A model generated the notes under the pieces. The model ran no database searches and had not been told where the DNA came from. It saw nothing but the letters and a program-made list of their open reading frames with translations. Below are positions 39,536 through 48,560 of a DNA stretch of 64,000 nucleotides, piece by piece. The stretch's first letter is position 1, and each line of letters opens with the position of its first letter. Position numbers and translations under genes: made by a program. Source of the stretch: Yoonia sp. (GTDB taxonomy: Bacteria; Pseudomonadota; Alphaproteobacteria; Rhodobacterales; Rhodobacteraceae); assembly GCF_018402175.1 (NCBI RefSeq), contig NZ_JAGYJK010000011.1:186001-250000 (forward strand), read 5' to 3'.

Positions 39536-40204
39536 CTAAAAGCGGATCTCGTAGCGCAAGGAAAACGTCGTTTCGATTGACCCTTGTTCGCTGACCAGAA
39601 AGTCCAGCGTTTCGTCGGGCGGCAATGGTGACGCCGCAAGACGGCAGTTCACCTGCGCGAAATCATCCAGAATGGTGTAAAAGGCCACGCAGGTCCGTTC
39701 CTTGAAAGCCCCGCCCAACAGGGTTCTGGCCGAGACTGTCAGCACCTGATTGCGGCCCAGATCCGCCCGGTACAAGGCCCCCACCCAGAGGCCGGGATCA
39801 ATGGTATATTTCTGGCCGGTCTCGCCGGTGCTGATCCCCCAGATCGCTGCAAAAGAGGGCTGTATCTCGGTCAGGAACAGGATGTTGAGATCCGAAAACC
39901 GTGGCCGGTACCAATCCGACAGTTCAACCATTGTCCCGTCTTCAAGCGCATATCGCCCCGCCGACAGATCCCGCGCAATATCGGACCGGACAGACCCGAC
40001 ACGGACGTCGAGCAGAAAGGTCTGGTCCCAGACATTCTGTGCCTGCGCCTGAAACGCGCTGCTGATGACCAGCCCGATCAGCCCGAACCAGCGATGCAGA
40101 TGACGAAGACGGTGAATGTCGGCTATCCTTGCATTTGTGGCGTGTTGCCTGGCGCAGATCGTGGCGCAGGCCGGATTCAGCGACCAGATTACTTGGAAAC
40201 GCAA
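39536..40204 (-). CDS. Probable small outer-membrane beta-barrel protein
   Basis: 222 residues. A signal peptide lies near residues 33-56 (LRHLHRWFGLIGLVISSAFQAQAQ), followed by alternating beta-type sequence and a C-terminal Phe (TFSLRYEIRF), the mark of an outer-membrane barrel. Two cysteines, in RTCVAFY and VNCRLA, could pair. The only in-frame start that fits is TTG at 40204, preceded by AAGG. It converges with the protease gene 22 bases away. No family recognised; the start is uncertain. Confidence 0.55.
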   Translation of the reverse strand: MRFQVIWSLNPACATICARQHATNARIADIHRLRHLHRWFGLIGLVISSAFQAQAQNVWDQTFLLDVRVGSVRSDIARDLSAGRYALEDGTMVELSDWYRPRFSDLNILFLTEIQPSFAAIWGISTGETGQKYTIDPGLWVGALYRADLGRNQVLTVSARTLLGGAFKERTCVAFYTILDDFAQVNCRLAASPLPPDETLDFLVSEQGSIETTFSLRYEIRF

Positions 40205-40362
40205 CGCAAGGTGCCTTGCCGCCAGCAGGTGACGGCGTCAGATGTCCTTGTGCCGACACATATCATGCATCGGTGCAAGGTCCACATCTGTACCGCGCAT
40301 AGGTCAGGATGCGGCGGTGATCTGCCCCCGCAGACCGTGGCGCCGATCCTCTGGGCGGCAGA

Positions 40363-41043
40363 TCAAAACACCTGCAAATCCGACACGCGGGCCACAACGC
40401 GGGTGCCGCTGTTTTCGCTGTTCGATGAAATCGCCACCGCAACCAGCTGTTGCAGGTCTTGGCCGAACACGCGCGGGAAGTCCCGCGTCAGATCGACAGT
40501 TTCGGAAAACCGCCCCGCCTGTGCAGGCCGCGTGATCAGGTTGCGCAAACGGTCGGGGGCATGCGGGCTGGGCACCACTGCACCCGCAGGCTGGCCGCCG
40601 CCCCAAGTATACATCAGCACCTGCGCTGCAGAGTTCAGCATCATCCGCCGGATGCTGGTGTTCGGCCCGACCCTTGCGGCGGCCTGCGCGGGCATGCTGA
40701 CAAAGAACATCCCCAGATTGCGGTCGTCATTGCCGATCTGCGACAGGTCGGACGGCGGCACGGAGTTTTCCACCTCCCAGACCCATGTGGCGCGGGTCGC
40801 GCCGCGCAACGCCACTGGCAGCACGCGGTAAAGGATCGAGGAGGAGGCATCCGCCACCACATCCACCGCCGTGCCATGCAGGGTAAACCGGTTCGGCGTC
40901 AGGCGGCGAAAAGTCAGATGATCCCATGCCGCGTCAAAAGCCACGGTATTCGCCACCGCGCGCCCCGGTGGCAGCAGCACGCCACTGGCCGCCAGCCCAA
41001 GGCCGCTGACAAGCGCCTGACGACGGGTGAACATTGCGGACAT
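40363..41043 (-). CDS. Tat-exported DUF3047-like protein
   Basis: 226 residues from the ATG at 41043, which has AAAGGA upstream. A twin-arginine signal is present: FTRRQALVSGLGLAASGVLL, so it is folded before export to the periplasm. The mature part has SSSILYRVLPVALRGATRATWVWEVENSVPPSDLSQI and DDRNLGMFFVSM, a pattern I associate with DUF3047 proteins; this was not searched. Function unknown. It is divergent from the SDR operon that begins at 41231. Confidence 0.75.
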   Translation of the reverse strand: MSAMFTRRQALVSGLGLAASGVLLPPGRAVANTVAFDAAWDHLTFRRLTPNRFTLHGTAVDVVADASSSILYRVLPVALRGATRATWVWEVENSVPPSDLSQIGNDDRNLGMFFVSMPAQAAARVGPNTSIRRMMLNSAAQVLMYTWGGGQPAGAVVPSPHAPDRLRNLITRPAQAGRFSETVDLTRDFPRVFGQDLQQLVAVAISSNSENSGTRVVARVSDLQVF

Positions 41044-41230
41044 GGCACAATCCTTTCGCGGGAATGACACTGACATCCCTAGCAGATAGGGCCGCGGCAT
41101 GACAGAACTGTGCCAGCCAGACACAACTTGGTGATTTTCCGAAGGCTTTTTGTGGTTTTGCTTTGCATGGCAGGGTCGGTATGCCAGCGGTGACCCCAAT
41201 GACAGGGCAGCACAAAGGCCACCCAGACCC

Positions 41231-41980
41231 ATGTTGGACACCCACCCGATGCAGGATCACGACCAGCCCTTGCAGCTGCCGCCACAGGGCAGGCAGACTT
41301 GGCTGGTGACAGGCGCCAGCGCGGGGATCGGGCTGGCAGTGTGCCAGATCCTGCATGCGGCGGGGCATGATGTGACCGGCTTTGGCCGCAGGCAGGCGCA
41401 GGACCTGCCCGCCGGTTTCCCCGATATCGCCTATCACACAGTCGATCTGGCCACATCGCAGGGCTGCGATCTGCTGGCCGCGCGCGCACCACACAGGCTG
41501 GACCGGGCGCTGTTGAATGCGGGGCTGGGCTATTACCGCCCGCTGTGCCGCGAAACACCGCAAGCGATCAGTGATGTGCTGGCGGTCAACCTGCTGGCAC
41601 CGATGATGGCGGCGCATGGGCTGTTTGGCGCACTGCTGGCGGGTCAGGGCGTGCTGGGGCTGGTCGGCTCTACCGCCTATCGCGGGGCGGCAGGCATGCC
41701 GGTCTATGCTGCCAGCAAGGCCGGGCTTGACGGGTTCGGCCGGTCGCTGCGCAGCGAATGGCAAGGCCGCGTCGATGTGCGCGTCATCCATCCCGGACCC
41801 ACCGCCACCGGCATGGCGATGCGCGCAGGGCTGACATCGCCGCTGGCGCTGCGGATGATGCTGCCGGTCGATGCGGTTGCGGCAGGGGTGATCGCCGCGA
41901 TGCAGGGGCAAGGTCGGCTGCGGCAGCGTATCTCGTTTGGCGCCATCCTCCGGCACAAGATCACGGGTCGCGCGGCATGA
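41231..41980 (+). CDS. Short-chain dehydrogenase/reductase (first of a four-gene operon)
   Basis: 249 residues. Rossmann motif VTGASAGIGLAV near 26-37, NAGLGYY, catalytic Ser in VGSTAY and Tyr-x3-Lys (YAASKAG). The ATG at 41231 lacks a good ribosome-binding site; the ATG at 41249 is an alternative. The stop overlaps the next gene (ATGA). Substrate unknown. Confidence 0.85.
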   Translation: MLDTHPMQDHDQPLQLPPQGRQTWLVTGASAGIGLAVCQILHAAGHDVTGFGRRQAQDLPAGFPDIAYHTVDLATSQGCDLLAARAPHRLDRALLNAGLGYYRPLCRETPQAISDVLAVNLLAPMMAAHGLFGALLAGQGVLGLVGSTAYRGAAGMPVYAASKAGLDGFGRSLRSEWQGRVDVRVIHPGPTATGMAMRAGLTSPLALRMMLPVDAVAAGVIAAMQGQGRLRQRISFGAILRHKITGRAA

Positions 41981-42705
41981 GGGTGCTGATCACCGGGGGC
42001 AGCGACGGGCTGGGGGCCGCAGTCGTGCGGCACTTGACCCAAGCGGGCGCGCAGGTATGGATCATTGACAAAACCGCGCCGCAGACCCACCAGTCCCTGC
42101 GCTTTCTGCCCTGCGATCTGGCGCAACCGGATGATCTGGCTGGTCTGCCCGCCAGATTGCAGCAGGCGGGCCCGTTCGATCTGGTCGTGATGTCCGCAGG
42201 GATCAACGCCGTCGGCCCGTTCGAGGCGATGCCGCTGGCCACGATCCGTAACCTGCATGCCATCAATTGCGCGGCCCCGATCCTGCTGGCGCAGCATCTG
42301 TTGGCGCAGGATCTGATCGCAGCGGGCGGGCGGCTGGTCTTTATCGCCTCGGTGTCGCATTTCACCGGCTATCCGGGGGCCAGCGTCTATGCGGGGGGCA
42401 AGGATGCGCTGGTCGCTTTCGCCCGTTCATTGCGCCGCCCTTTCTGGGCGGATCACCGGATCACGGTGCAGGTGGCCACCCCCGGCCCGATGCGCACCGC
42501 CCATGCCGCGCGCCATGCACCACCCGGCAGCACCGGCCGTGGGCGGGCCTGCCCTGACCATATCGCCCGCGCGATCCTGCGCAGCAAACGGCGCGCGGTG
42601 ATCGTGCCGGGGGTGGCGTCGCAGGCGATGGCGCTGTTCGGGCGTCTGTTCCCCGTTCAGGCGACACAGGCGATGCGCAAAATGCTGTACGAGCGTCTGG
42701 TATGA
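41977..42705 (+). CDS. Short-chain dehydrogenase/reductase (second of the operon)
   Basis: 242 residues. MRVLITGGSDGLGAAV, SAGINAVGPFEAM, catalytic Ser (FIASVSHF) and Tyr-x3-Lys (YAGGKDA). It is a diverged paralogue of its upstream neighbour. Its start and stop overlap both neighbours (ATGA), which means the set is translated as one unit. Substrate unknown. Confidence 0.85.
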   Translation: MRVLITGGSDGLGAAVVRHLTQAGAQVWIIDKTAPQTHQSLRFLPCDLAQPDDLAGLPARLQQAGPFDLVVMSAGINAVGPFEAMPLATIRNLHAINCAAPILLAQHLLAQDLIAAGGRLVFIASVSHFTGYPGASVYAGGKDALVAFARSLRRPFWADHRITVQVATPGPMRTAHAARHAPPGSTGRGRACPDHIARAILRSKRRAVIVPGVASQAMALFGRLFPVQATQAMRKMLYERLV

Positions 42706-43769
42706 ACCGGCTGGTCCTGATCGGTGCGGGCCTTGTGCATCTGGAGGTGCTGCGCCGCCTGACAACAACCCGTTTCCCCGACACCGAAATCACCCTGATC
42801 AGCAAGGACAGCCAAGCCGTCTATGCCGGCATGTTGCCCGGTGTCGTGGCGGGCCATTATGCGCCCGACCAGATGACCGTGGATGCCGCCCGCCTTGCCG
42901 CGGCCGCACAGGTCGGTTTCCGTCAGGGCGCGATCAGCGGCCTTGATCTGGCCGGATCAGCGGTCATTCTGGCTGATGGCGCAGCACTGGATTTCACCCA
43001 TCTGAGCCTGAATGTCGGGGCATGGCCGCGTGATATCGGGCAGCCCCGCGCGGTGCAGAGCCTTTCGATCAAGCCCGCCCCCGCCTTTGTCGATGCTTTG
43101 CAGGCATGGGAAAGACAGGCCGCCCCCGCAGCGCGGGTCGGTGTCATCGGCGGCGGGGCGGCGGGGGCAGAACTGGTGCTGGCGCTGGCGCATCGCTGGC
43201 GTGACAGCCGCCCTGCCCCGATCCTGATCGAACGCTCGGGCCTGCGGCTTGACCGGATTGCGGCCGCCGCGCGCAGGCCGTTGCGCCGCCATCTGGCGCG
43301 CGCGGGCATTGCCGTGCATACCCCCGACACGGCACCCGATCTGGCGCTGGCGATCAATGCGGCGGGTGCGGCGCCGCCGGGCTGGCTGGCGCAGACCGGC
43401 CTTGCGCGCAATGCGCTTGGCTATCTGGCGATCGACCCGACCTTGCAAGTGTCGGGGCAGGATCGAATCTTTGCCAGCGGCGATGTGGCCAGCATGGCCG
43501 ATCATCCGCGCGCCAAGGCCGGCGTTTTCGCCGTTCGGCAAGGGCCGGTGCTGTTTGCGAACCTGCAACGCGCGCTGGCGGGGGACCCCTTGCTGGCGCA
43601 TCGCCCGCAGACCGACTGGCTGAGCCTGATCGGCACCGGCCCCAAACATGCCATCGCCACGCGCAACGGGATCGCGCTGCAAGGGCGCTGGGCCTGGCGG
43701 ATCAAGGATATCAACGACCGCAGCTATCTGGCGCGCTACCGCGCCATTGTGGAAAAGGACAGCCCATGA
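42702..43769 (+). CDS. FAD-dependent pyridine nucleotide-disulfide oxidoreductase family (SelD-N-terminal type)
   Basis: 355 residues. The FAD Rossmann segment is LVLIGAGLVHLEVLRRL at 4-20, then YAGMLPGVVAGHYAPDQMTVD, which I recall as diagnostic for the NDH-2-like domain that in some bacteria is fused to selenophosphate synthetase. The NAD-binding motif is VGVIGGGAAGAELVLALAHRW and the FAD end motif is IFASGDVASM. There is no redox CxxC. No selD is nearby, so the substrate is unknown. Coupled to both neighbours. Confidence 0.8.
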   Translation: MNRLVLIGAGLVHLEVLRRLTTTRFPDTEITLISKDSQAVYAGMLPGVVAGHYAPDQMTVDAARLAAAAQVGFRQGAISGLDLAGSAVILADGAALDFTHLSLNVGAWPRDIGQPRAVQSLSIKPAPAFVDALQAWERQAAPAARVGVIGGGAAGAELVLALAHRWRDSRPAPILIERSGLRLDRIAAAARRPLRRHLARAGIAVHTPDTAPDLALAINAAGAAPPGWLAQTGLARNALGYLAIDPTLQVSGQDRIFASGDVASMADHPRAKAGVFAVRQGPVLFANLQRALAGDPLLAHRPQTDWLSLIGTGPKHAIATRNGIALQGRWAWRIKDINDRSYLARYRAIVEKDSP

Positions 43770-44515
43770 CCACCCCGGACCCCGCCCCGCCCCGCAAGAA
43801 CCGGTTGCTGCGCTTTGCGCCCGTTGCGGTGATCCTTGCCGCCCTTGGCGCGATGTATGCGGCAGGATTGCAGGATATCTTTAACCTTGACTGGCTGGCC
43901 GCCCAGCGCGGCACCCTGCGCGCGATCATCGCGGATCATTATGCGCTGAGCCTGATCAGTTTCGCGCTGATCTATGTGCTGGCGGTGGCCACGGCGTTTC
44001 CGGCGGCATCCATGCTGACGATCAGCGGCGGGTTTTTGTTCGGCTGGCTGGTGGGTGGCAGCGTTGTGGTCATCAGCGCGACCTGTGGTGCGTCGCTGTT
44101 GTTTCTGGCGGCGCGCACATCCTTTGGGGCGGGGCTGCGCGCGATTGCGGGGCCGCGCGTGAACCGTCTGGCCGAGGCGTTCGAGAACAACGCCTTTTCC
44201 ACGCTGATCGTGCTGCGGCTTGCGCCGGTCTTTCCGTTCTTTGCGATGAATATCGCGCCTGCGCTGTTTCGTGTGCCGCTATCGACCTATGTGCCTGCGA
44301 CGCTGATCGGCATCGCCCCCGGCACCTTTGCCTTTGCCTATCTGGGGTCGGGCATCGACAGCGTGCTGGCCAGCGCTGCGGATGCAGGCCAAAGCGTGCA
44401 GATCAGCGATCTGGTCACGCCCGAACTGACCATCGCCTTTGGCGCGCTGGCGCTGGTCGCGGCGATCCCGCCGGTGATCCGCAAACTGTATCCAAGACGC
44501 AGGCCAAAGGCGTGA
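43766..44515 (+). CDS. TVP38/TMEM64 family membrane protein
   Basis: 249 residues with about six helices. The conserved core has AVATAFPAASMLTISGGFLFGWLVGG and then APVFPFFAMNIAPALFRVPL, the TVP38/DedA (VTT-domain) pattern linked to lipid scrambling. Its ATG overlaps the oxidoreductase stop. It lies two bases from the convergent end of the peptide transporter gene, and no terminator sits between them. Confidence 0.88.
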   Translation: MTTPDPAPPRKNRLLRFAPVAVILAALGAMYAAGLQDIFNLDWLAAQRGTLRAIIADHYALSLISFALIYVLAVATAFPAASMLTISGGFLFGWLVGGSVVVISATCGASLLFLAARTSFGAGLRAIAGPRVNRLAEAFENNAFSTLIVLRLAPVFPFFAMNIAPALFRVPLSTYVPATLIGIAPGTFAFAYLGSGIDSVLASAADAGQSVQISDLVTPELTIAFGALALVAAIPPVIRKLYPRRRPKA

Positions 44516-44517
44516 GG

Positions 44518-45504
44518 CTAGCTGATCCGCCCTTCTTGCACGGCGTGACAGGCGACACCGGCCAGAACCTTTGGCACGTCACGCTTGCAGCGGTCATTGG
44601 CAAAAGGACAGCGCGGATGGAACGCACAGCCTGACGGCGGGTCAATGGGCGATGGAATCTCGCCTTCGACCTGTTTGCGCCGCCGGCCTGTCATTTCGAT
44701 ATCCGGCACGGCATCCAGCAACATGCGGGTATAGGGATGTTTGGGCGCGTCGAACAGCGCGCCCGCCTCGGCCACTTCGGCCAGACGACCCAAGTAGAGC
44801 ACGCCGATATCATTGGCCATGTGCCGCACGACCTGCAGGTTATGCGAGATGAACACATAGGTCAGGCCGAAATCCTTTTGCAGATCCTTCATCAGGTTCA
44901 GGATCTGCGCCTGCACCGACACATCCAGCGCCGAAGTCGGTTCGTCACAGACGATAAAATCGGGGTTGGCGGCCAGCGCGCGCGCGATCGCGATCCGCTG
45001 GCGCTGGCCACCCGAAAACTGGTGCGGGAATTTCACGCCGTCTTCGGGGGCAAGGCCCACAAGGGTCAGCAATTCACCCACGCGCAGCCGCTGGTCACGG
45101 TTGCTCATCGCGCGTTCGAACACGCGCAAGGGTTCGGCCACGATATCGACCACCCGCCAGCGCGGGTTCAGACTGGCCAAAGGGTCTTGAAAGATCATCT
45201 GGAACCGGCGGCGCAAGGCCCGCGCCTTGGCCCCGTTCAACCCGTCCTTGAGCGAGGTGCCGTCAAACACGATATCGCCGCCGCTTGGGTTAAGCAGGCC
45301 CACGATCAGCCGCGCGATGGTGGATTTGCCCGACCCGCTTTCGCCGACAAGGGCAAATGTCTCGCCCTGTTTGACGGTAAAGCTGACGTCATCGACGGCG
45401 TTGACATAAAGCTTGCCGGTGCCTTCGATCTTGCGGTTCAGCCAGGGCTGCGACACGTCAAAACGGCGCGACAGGCCACGGACATCCAAAAGCGTCTTGG
45501 TCAT
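44518..45504 (-). CDS. Peptide ABC transporter ATP-binding protein (DppF-like)
   Basis: 328 residues. Walker A GESGSGKST, Q-loop IFQDPLASLNPRW, signature FSGGQRQRIAIARAL, Walker B FIVCDEPTSALD and H-loop FISHNL. The C-terminal oligopeptide extension has GCAFHPRCPFANDRC, whose cysteines bind an Fe-S cluster in related proteins. Last gene of the operon, coupled to the other ATPase (ATGA). Confidence 0.92.
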   Translation of the reverse strand: MTKTLLDVRGLSRRFDVSQPWLNRKIEGTGKLYVNAVDDVSFTVKQGETFALVGESGSGKSTIARLIVGLLNPSGGDIVFDGTSLKDGLNGAKARALRRRFQMIFQDPLASLNPRWRVVDIVAEPLRVFERAMSNRDQRLRVGELLTLVGLAPEDGVKFPHQFSGGQRQRIAIARALAANPDFIVCDEPTSALDVSVQAQILNLMKDLQKDFGLTYVFISHNLQVVRHMANDIGVLYLGRLAEVAEAGALFDAPKHPYTRMLLDAVPDIEMTGRRRKQVEGEIPSPIDPPSGCAFHPRCPFANDRCKRDVPKVLAGVACHAVQEGRIS

Positions 45505-46511
45505 TGCGCGGTCTGCCTTTCTGCATTTGTGCCGGTGCTGTCCTGTGGCGGATAAAGCCAGCAGGCCACACGGCGGCCGGGGGCGGTTTGCACGGCCTGC
45601 GGCTGGTCGATGTGGCATTTGTCCATCACATGCGGGCAACGCGGATTAAAGGCGCAACCGCGCGGAATGGCCGACAGGCGCGGCATTGATCCGGGGATCT
45701 GCGTCAGACGGTCAAGGTTCGCACCCAGACGCGGGATCGCGCCCATCAGGCCGGATGAATAGGGATGCTGCGCATCCTTGATCACGTCGCGCACGGGGCC
45801 GATTTCCGCGATCCGGCCCGCATACATCACCGCCACGCAGTCGGCGGTTTCGGCGATCACGCCCATGTCATGCGTGACCAACATGATCGAAGCCCCGTTT
45901 TCCGCGCAAAGCCGTTTCATCACATCAATGATCTGCGCCTGCACAGACACATCAAGCGCGGTCGTCGGTTCATCCGCGATCACCAGATCAGGCCCCGCGC
46001 AAAGTGCCAGCGCAATCACCACGCGCTGGCGCATCCCGCCCGAAAACTGGTGCGGATAATCGTCGATCCGGCGGCTGGCATCGGGGATACCCACGTCATC
46101 GAGCAGGCCAATAGCCTTTTTGCGCGCCTCTGTTTCGGACAGCGGCAGATGGGTGCGGATCGTCTCGATCAACTGTTCGGAAATCCGGTACAGCGGGTTC
46201 AGCGACGTCAGCGGGTCCTGAAAGATCATCCCGATCTTGCGACCCCGGATCTTGCGCATCTCGGCATCGGGCAGGTTGTCGATGCGGCGGCCTTGCAAGA
46301 TCACCTCGCCCTGCGCGATCCGGCCGGGCCGGTCGATCAGCCCCATGATGGCAGAACCGGTCATTGACTTGCCAGCACCGGATTCCCCCACCACGCCCAG
46401 CACCTCGCCGGGCATGATGTCGAAGGATATATCCTGCACGGCGGTCAGGATGCCGCGGCGCGTAGGGAATTCCACCGTCAGGTTGCGGACGGACAAAAGC
46501 GGTTCGGTCAT
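45501..46511 (-). CDS. Peptide ABC transporter ATP-binding protein (DppD-like)
   Basis: 336 residues. Walker A GESGAGKS, Q-loop IFQDPLTSLNPLY, signature FSGGMRQRVVIALAL, Walker B LVIADEPTTALD and H-loop LVTHDM. The C-terminal extension has RGCAFNPRCPHVMDKC. It pairs with the next gene to power import of peptides or a related solute. Confidence 0.92.
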   Translation of the reverse strand: MTEPLLSVRNLTVEFPTRRGILTAVQDISFDIMPGEVLGVVGESGAGKSMTGSAIMGLIDRPGRIAQGEVILQGRRIDNLPDAEMRKIRGRKIGMIFQDPLTSLNPLYRISEQLIETIRTHLPLSETEARKKAIGLLDDVGIPDASRRIDDYPHQFSGGMRQRVVIALALCAGPDLVIADEPTTALDVSVQAQIIDVMKRLCAENGASIMLVTHDMGVIAETADCVAVMYAGRIAEIGPVRDVIKDAQHPYSSGLMGAIPRLGANLDRLTQIPGSMPRLSAIPRGCAFNPRCPHVMDKCHIDQPQAVQTAPGRRVACWLYPPQDSTGTNAERQTAQ

Positions 46512-46520
46512 ATCACGATC

Positions 46521-47498
46521 CTATCGCAGTTTGGGGTTCAGCGCATCGCGCAGCCAGTCACCCAACAGGTTGACCGACAACGCCAGCGCGATCAGCGTGA
46601 CGGCGGGAAAGAACAAGATCCACCATTCGCCGGAAAACAGGAATTGCTGCCCGATGCGGATCAGCGTGCCCAAGCTTGGCTGCGTGGGCGGCACGCCGAC
46701 GCCAAGGAAGGACAATGTCGCCTCTTCGATAATGGCCAAAGCCAGCGAAATCGTCCCGATCACCAGCACCGGACCCAGCACATTGGGCAGCACATGGCGC
46801 AGCAGGATCAGGATGGGATGCACGCCCATGATGCGCGCGGCGGACACGTAATCCTTCTGCCGTTCGACCATCGTCGCCCCCCGCACCGTGCGCGCAAACT
46901 GCGCCCAGTTCGACAGGCCGATGGCCAGAATCAACACCCAGACCGCCATGCTTTCCTGCTGATTGGCAGGGATCAGGCCCCGCGCGATCCCGAAGATCAG
47001 CAGCGCAATCAGGATCGCGGGAAACGACAGCTGGATATCGGTGACACGCATGATGACAGCATCAATCGTGCCGCCATTATAGCCCGCGATCAACCCCAAA
47101 GACACGCCCAGCGTCATGGCGAACAGCGTGGCGAGGATACCCACAAACAGCGACACGCGGCTGCCGTACATGATGGTGGACAGCACGTCACGGCCCTGAT
47201 TGTCAGCGCCCATCAGGAAATAATTGTCGGTGAATGCCCCCGTGCTGGCAGGCGGCGTAAACCCGTCCATCAGGTTCAGGCTGGCGGGGTTGAACGGGTT
47301 ATAAGGCGCGATCAGCGGCGCAAAGACCGCCAACAGGATCAACGACAGGGCAACAAAGGTCGCCACAACCGTCACCGGCGATGTGCGCCATGAATAGAAA
47401 ATATCGCTATCCAGCGCGCGGGCCAGCCGGCCTTCGGCGCGGACCGGCACGATCAGATCCTGTTCGGGGATGTCTTTGACAAGTTTGCGGTTTTCCAT
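46521..47498 (-). CDS. Peptide ABC transporter permease (DppC-like)
   Basis: 325 residues. Six helices with the binding-protein-dependent transport motif: LPNVLGPVLVIGTISLALAIIEEATLSFLG. The N-terminal cytoplasmic extension is typical of the C-type permease. It begins three bases after the dppB-like gene. Confidence 0.93.
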   Translation of the reverse strand: MENRKLVKDIPEQDLIVPVRAEGRLARALDSDIFYSWRTSPVTVVATFVALSLILLAVFAPLIAPYNPFNPASLNLMDGFTPPASTGAFTDNYFLMGADNQGRDVLSTIMYGSRVSLFVGILATLFAMTLGVSLGLIAGYNGGTIDAVIMRVTDIQLSFPAILIALLIFGIARGLIPANQQESMAVWVLILAIGLSNWAQFARTVRGATMVERQKDYVSAARIMGVHPILILLRHVLPNVLGPVLVIGTISLALAIIEEATLSFLGVGVPPTQPSLGTLIRIGQQFLFSGEWWILFFPAVTLIALALSVNLLGDWLRDALNPKLR

Positions 47499-47501
47499 GG
47501 T

Positions 47502-48482
47502 TTACTTCCCTGCCCCGCCATCAACGCGCAAGCGCGGATCGACGACGTAATACAGAATATCGACGACCAGATTGATCAGCACGAACACCAGCGCGATGAA
47601 CATCAGATAGGCCGCCATCACCGGCACATCGACCACCTGCACCGACACGATGAACAAAGACCCGACCCCCGGCCATTGGAACACGGTTTCCGTCACGATG
47701 GCAAAGGCGATGACCGACCCCAATTGCAGGCCCGTGATCGTGATCACCGGCACCATGGTGTTTTTCAGCGCATGGCCGAAATTGATCGCCCGCTGGCTGA
47801 GCCCACGGGCCTTGGCAAACCGGATATATTCGGTGCGCAACACTTCGAGCATTTCCGCGCGCACCAGACGCATGATCAGCGTCAGCTGGAACAGCGACAG
47901 CGTGATCGCGGGCAGGATCAGCGATTTCAGCCCGCTTTCGGTCAGGAACCCCGTGCGCCACCAGCCCAGATCGACGACATCACCGCGCCCGAAGGACGGC
48001 AGCCAGCCAAGCTCGACCGCGAAAATATAGATCAGCCCGATCCCGATCAGGAAGGTCGGCAGGCTGACACCCACCAGCGACAGCGCCATGATCCCCGCCG
48101 ATGACCATGCCTTGGGCCGCAGCGCGGTATAAACACCAAAGATCACGCCAAAGACCAGCGCGATCGTGGCCGACACAAATGCCAGTTCGATGGTCGCGGG
48201 CAGACGGCTCAGGATCAGTTCGGTCACAGGTTGTTGCAACCGGTAGGAAATACCGAATTCGCCCTGCATCGCATTGCCGATAAAGCGCAGGAACTGCACG
48301 ATCACGCTGTCGTTCAGCCCCAGCCTTTCGCGCATGATTTCCTGATCTTCCAGCCGCGTATCGACGCCGACCATGCTGGCGATCGGATCACCCACATAGC
48401 GGAAAACGACAAACGCAATCAGCGCCACGAACAGCATGACGACGACAGATTGCGCAAGCCGTCGGATGATGAAGGCCAGCAT
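47502..48482 (-). CDS. Peptide ABC transporter permease (DppB-like)
   Basis: 326 residues, six helices. The N-terminal MLAFIIRRLAQSVVVMLFVALIAF and the EAA-loop region EYIRFAKARGLSQRAINFGHALKN are B-type. The start was set at 48482 by the AAAGGG site; the frame opens 18 codons upstream. A hairpin lies between it and the binding-protein gene. Confidence 0.93.
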   Translation of the reverse strand: MLAFIIRRLAQSVVVMLFVALIAFVVFRYVGDPIASMVGVDTRLEDQEIMRERLGLNDSVIVQFLRFIGNAMQGEFGISYRLQQPVTELILSRLPATIELAFVSATIALVFGVIFGVYTALRPKAWSSAGIMALSLVGVSLPTFLIGIGLIYIFAVELGWLPSFGRGDVVDLGWWRTGFLTESGLKSLILPAITLSLFQLTLIMRLVRAEMLEVLRTEYIRFAKARGLSQRAINFGHALKNTMVPVITITGLQLGSVIAFAIVTETVFQWPGVGSLFIVSVQVVDVPVMAAYLMFIALVFVLINLVVDILYYVVDPRLRVDGGAGK

Positions 48483-48506
48483 CGGGCGACCCTTTCCTGA
48501 ATAAAA

Positions 48507-48544
48507 GAACCGCCTTGCACCGGTATCCCGGGACAAGGCGGTTC
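48507..48544 (-). promoter_or_regulatory. Hairpin between binding-protein and permease genes
   Basis: An 11-base perfect stem GAACCGCCTTG/CAAGGCGGTTC with a 16-base loop, followed on the minus strand by TTTTATT. It lies 17 bases past the binding-protein stop and resembles a leaky terminator that keeps the binding protein more abundant than the permeases. Confidence 0.6.
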
Positions 48545-48560
48545 ATGGTCATGTGGCCGA

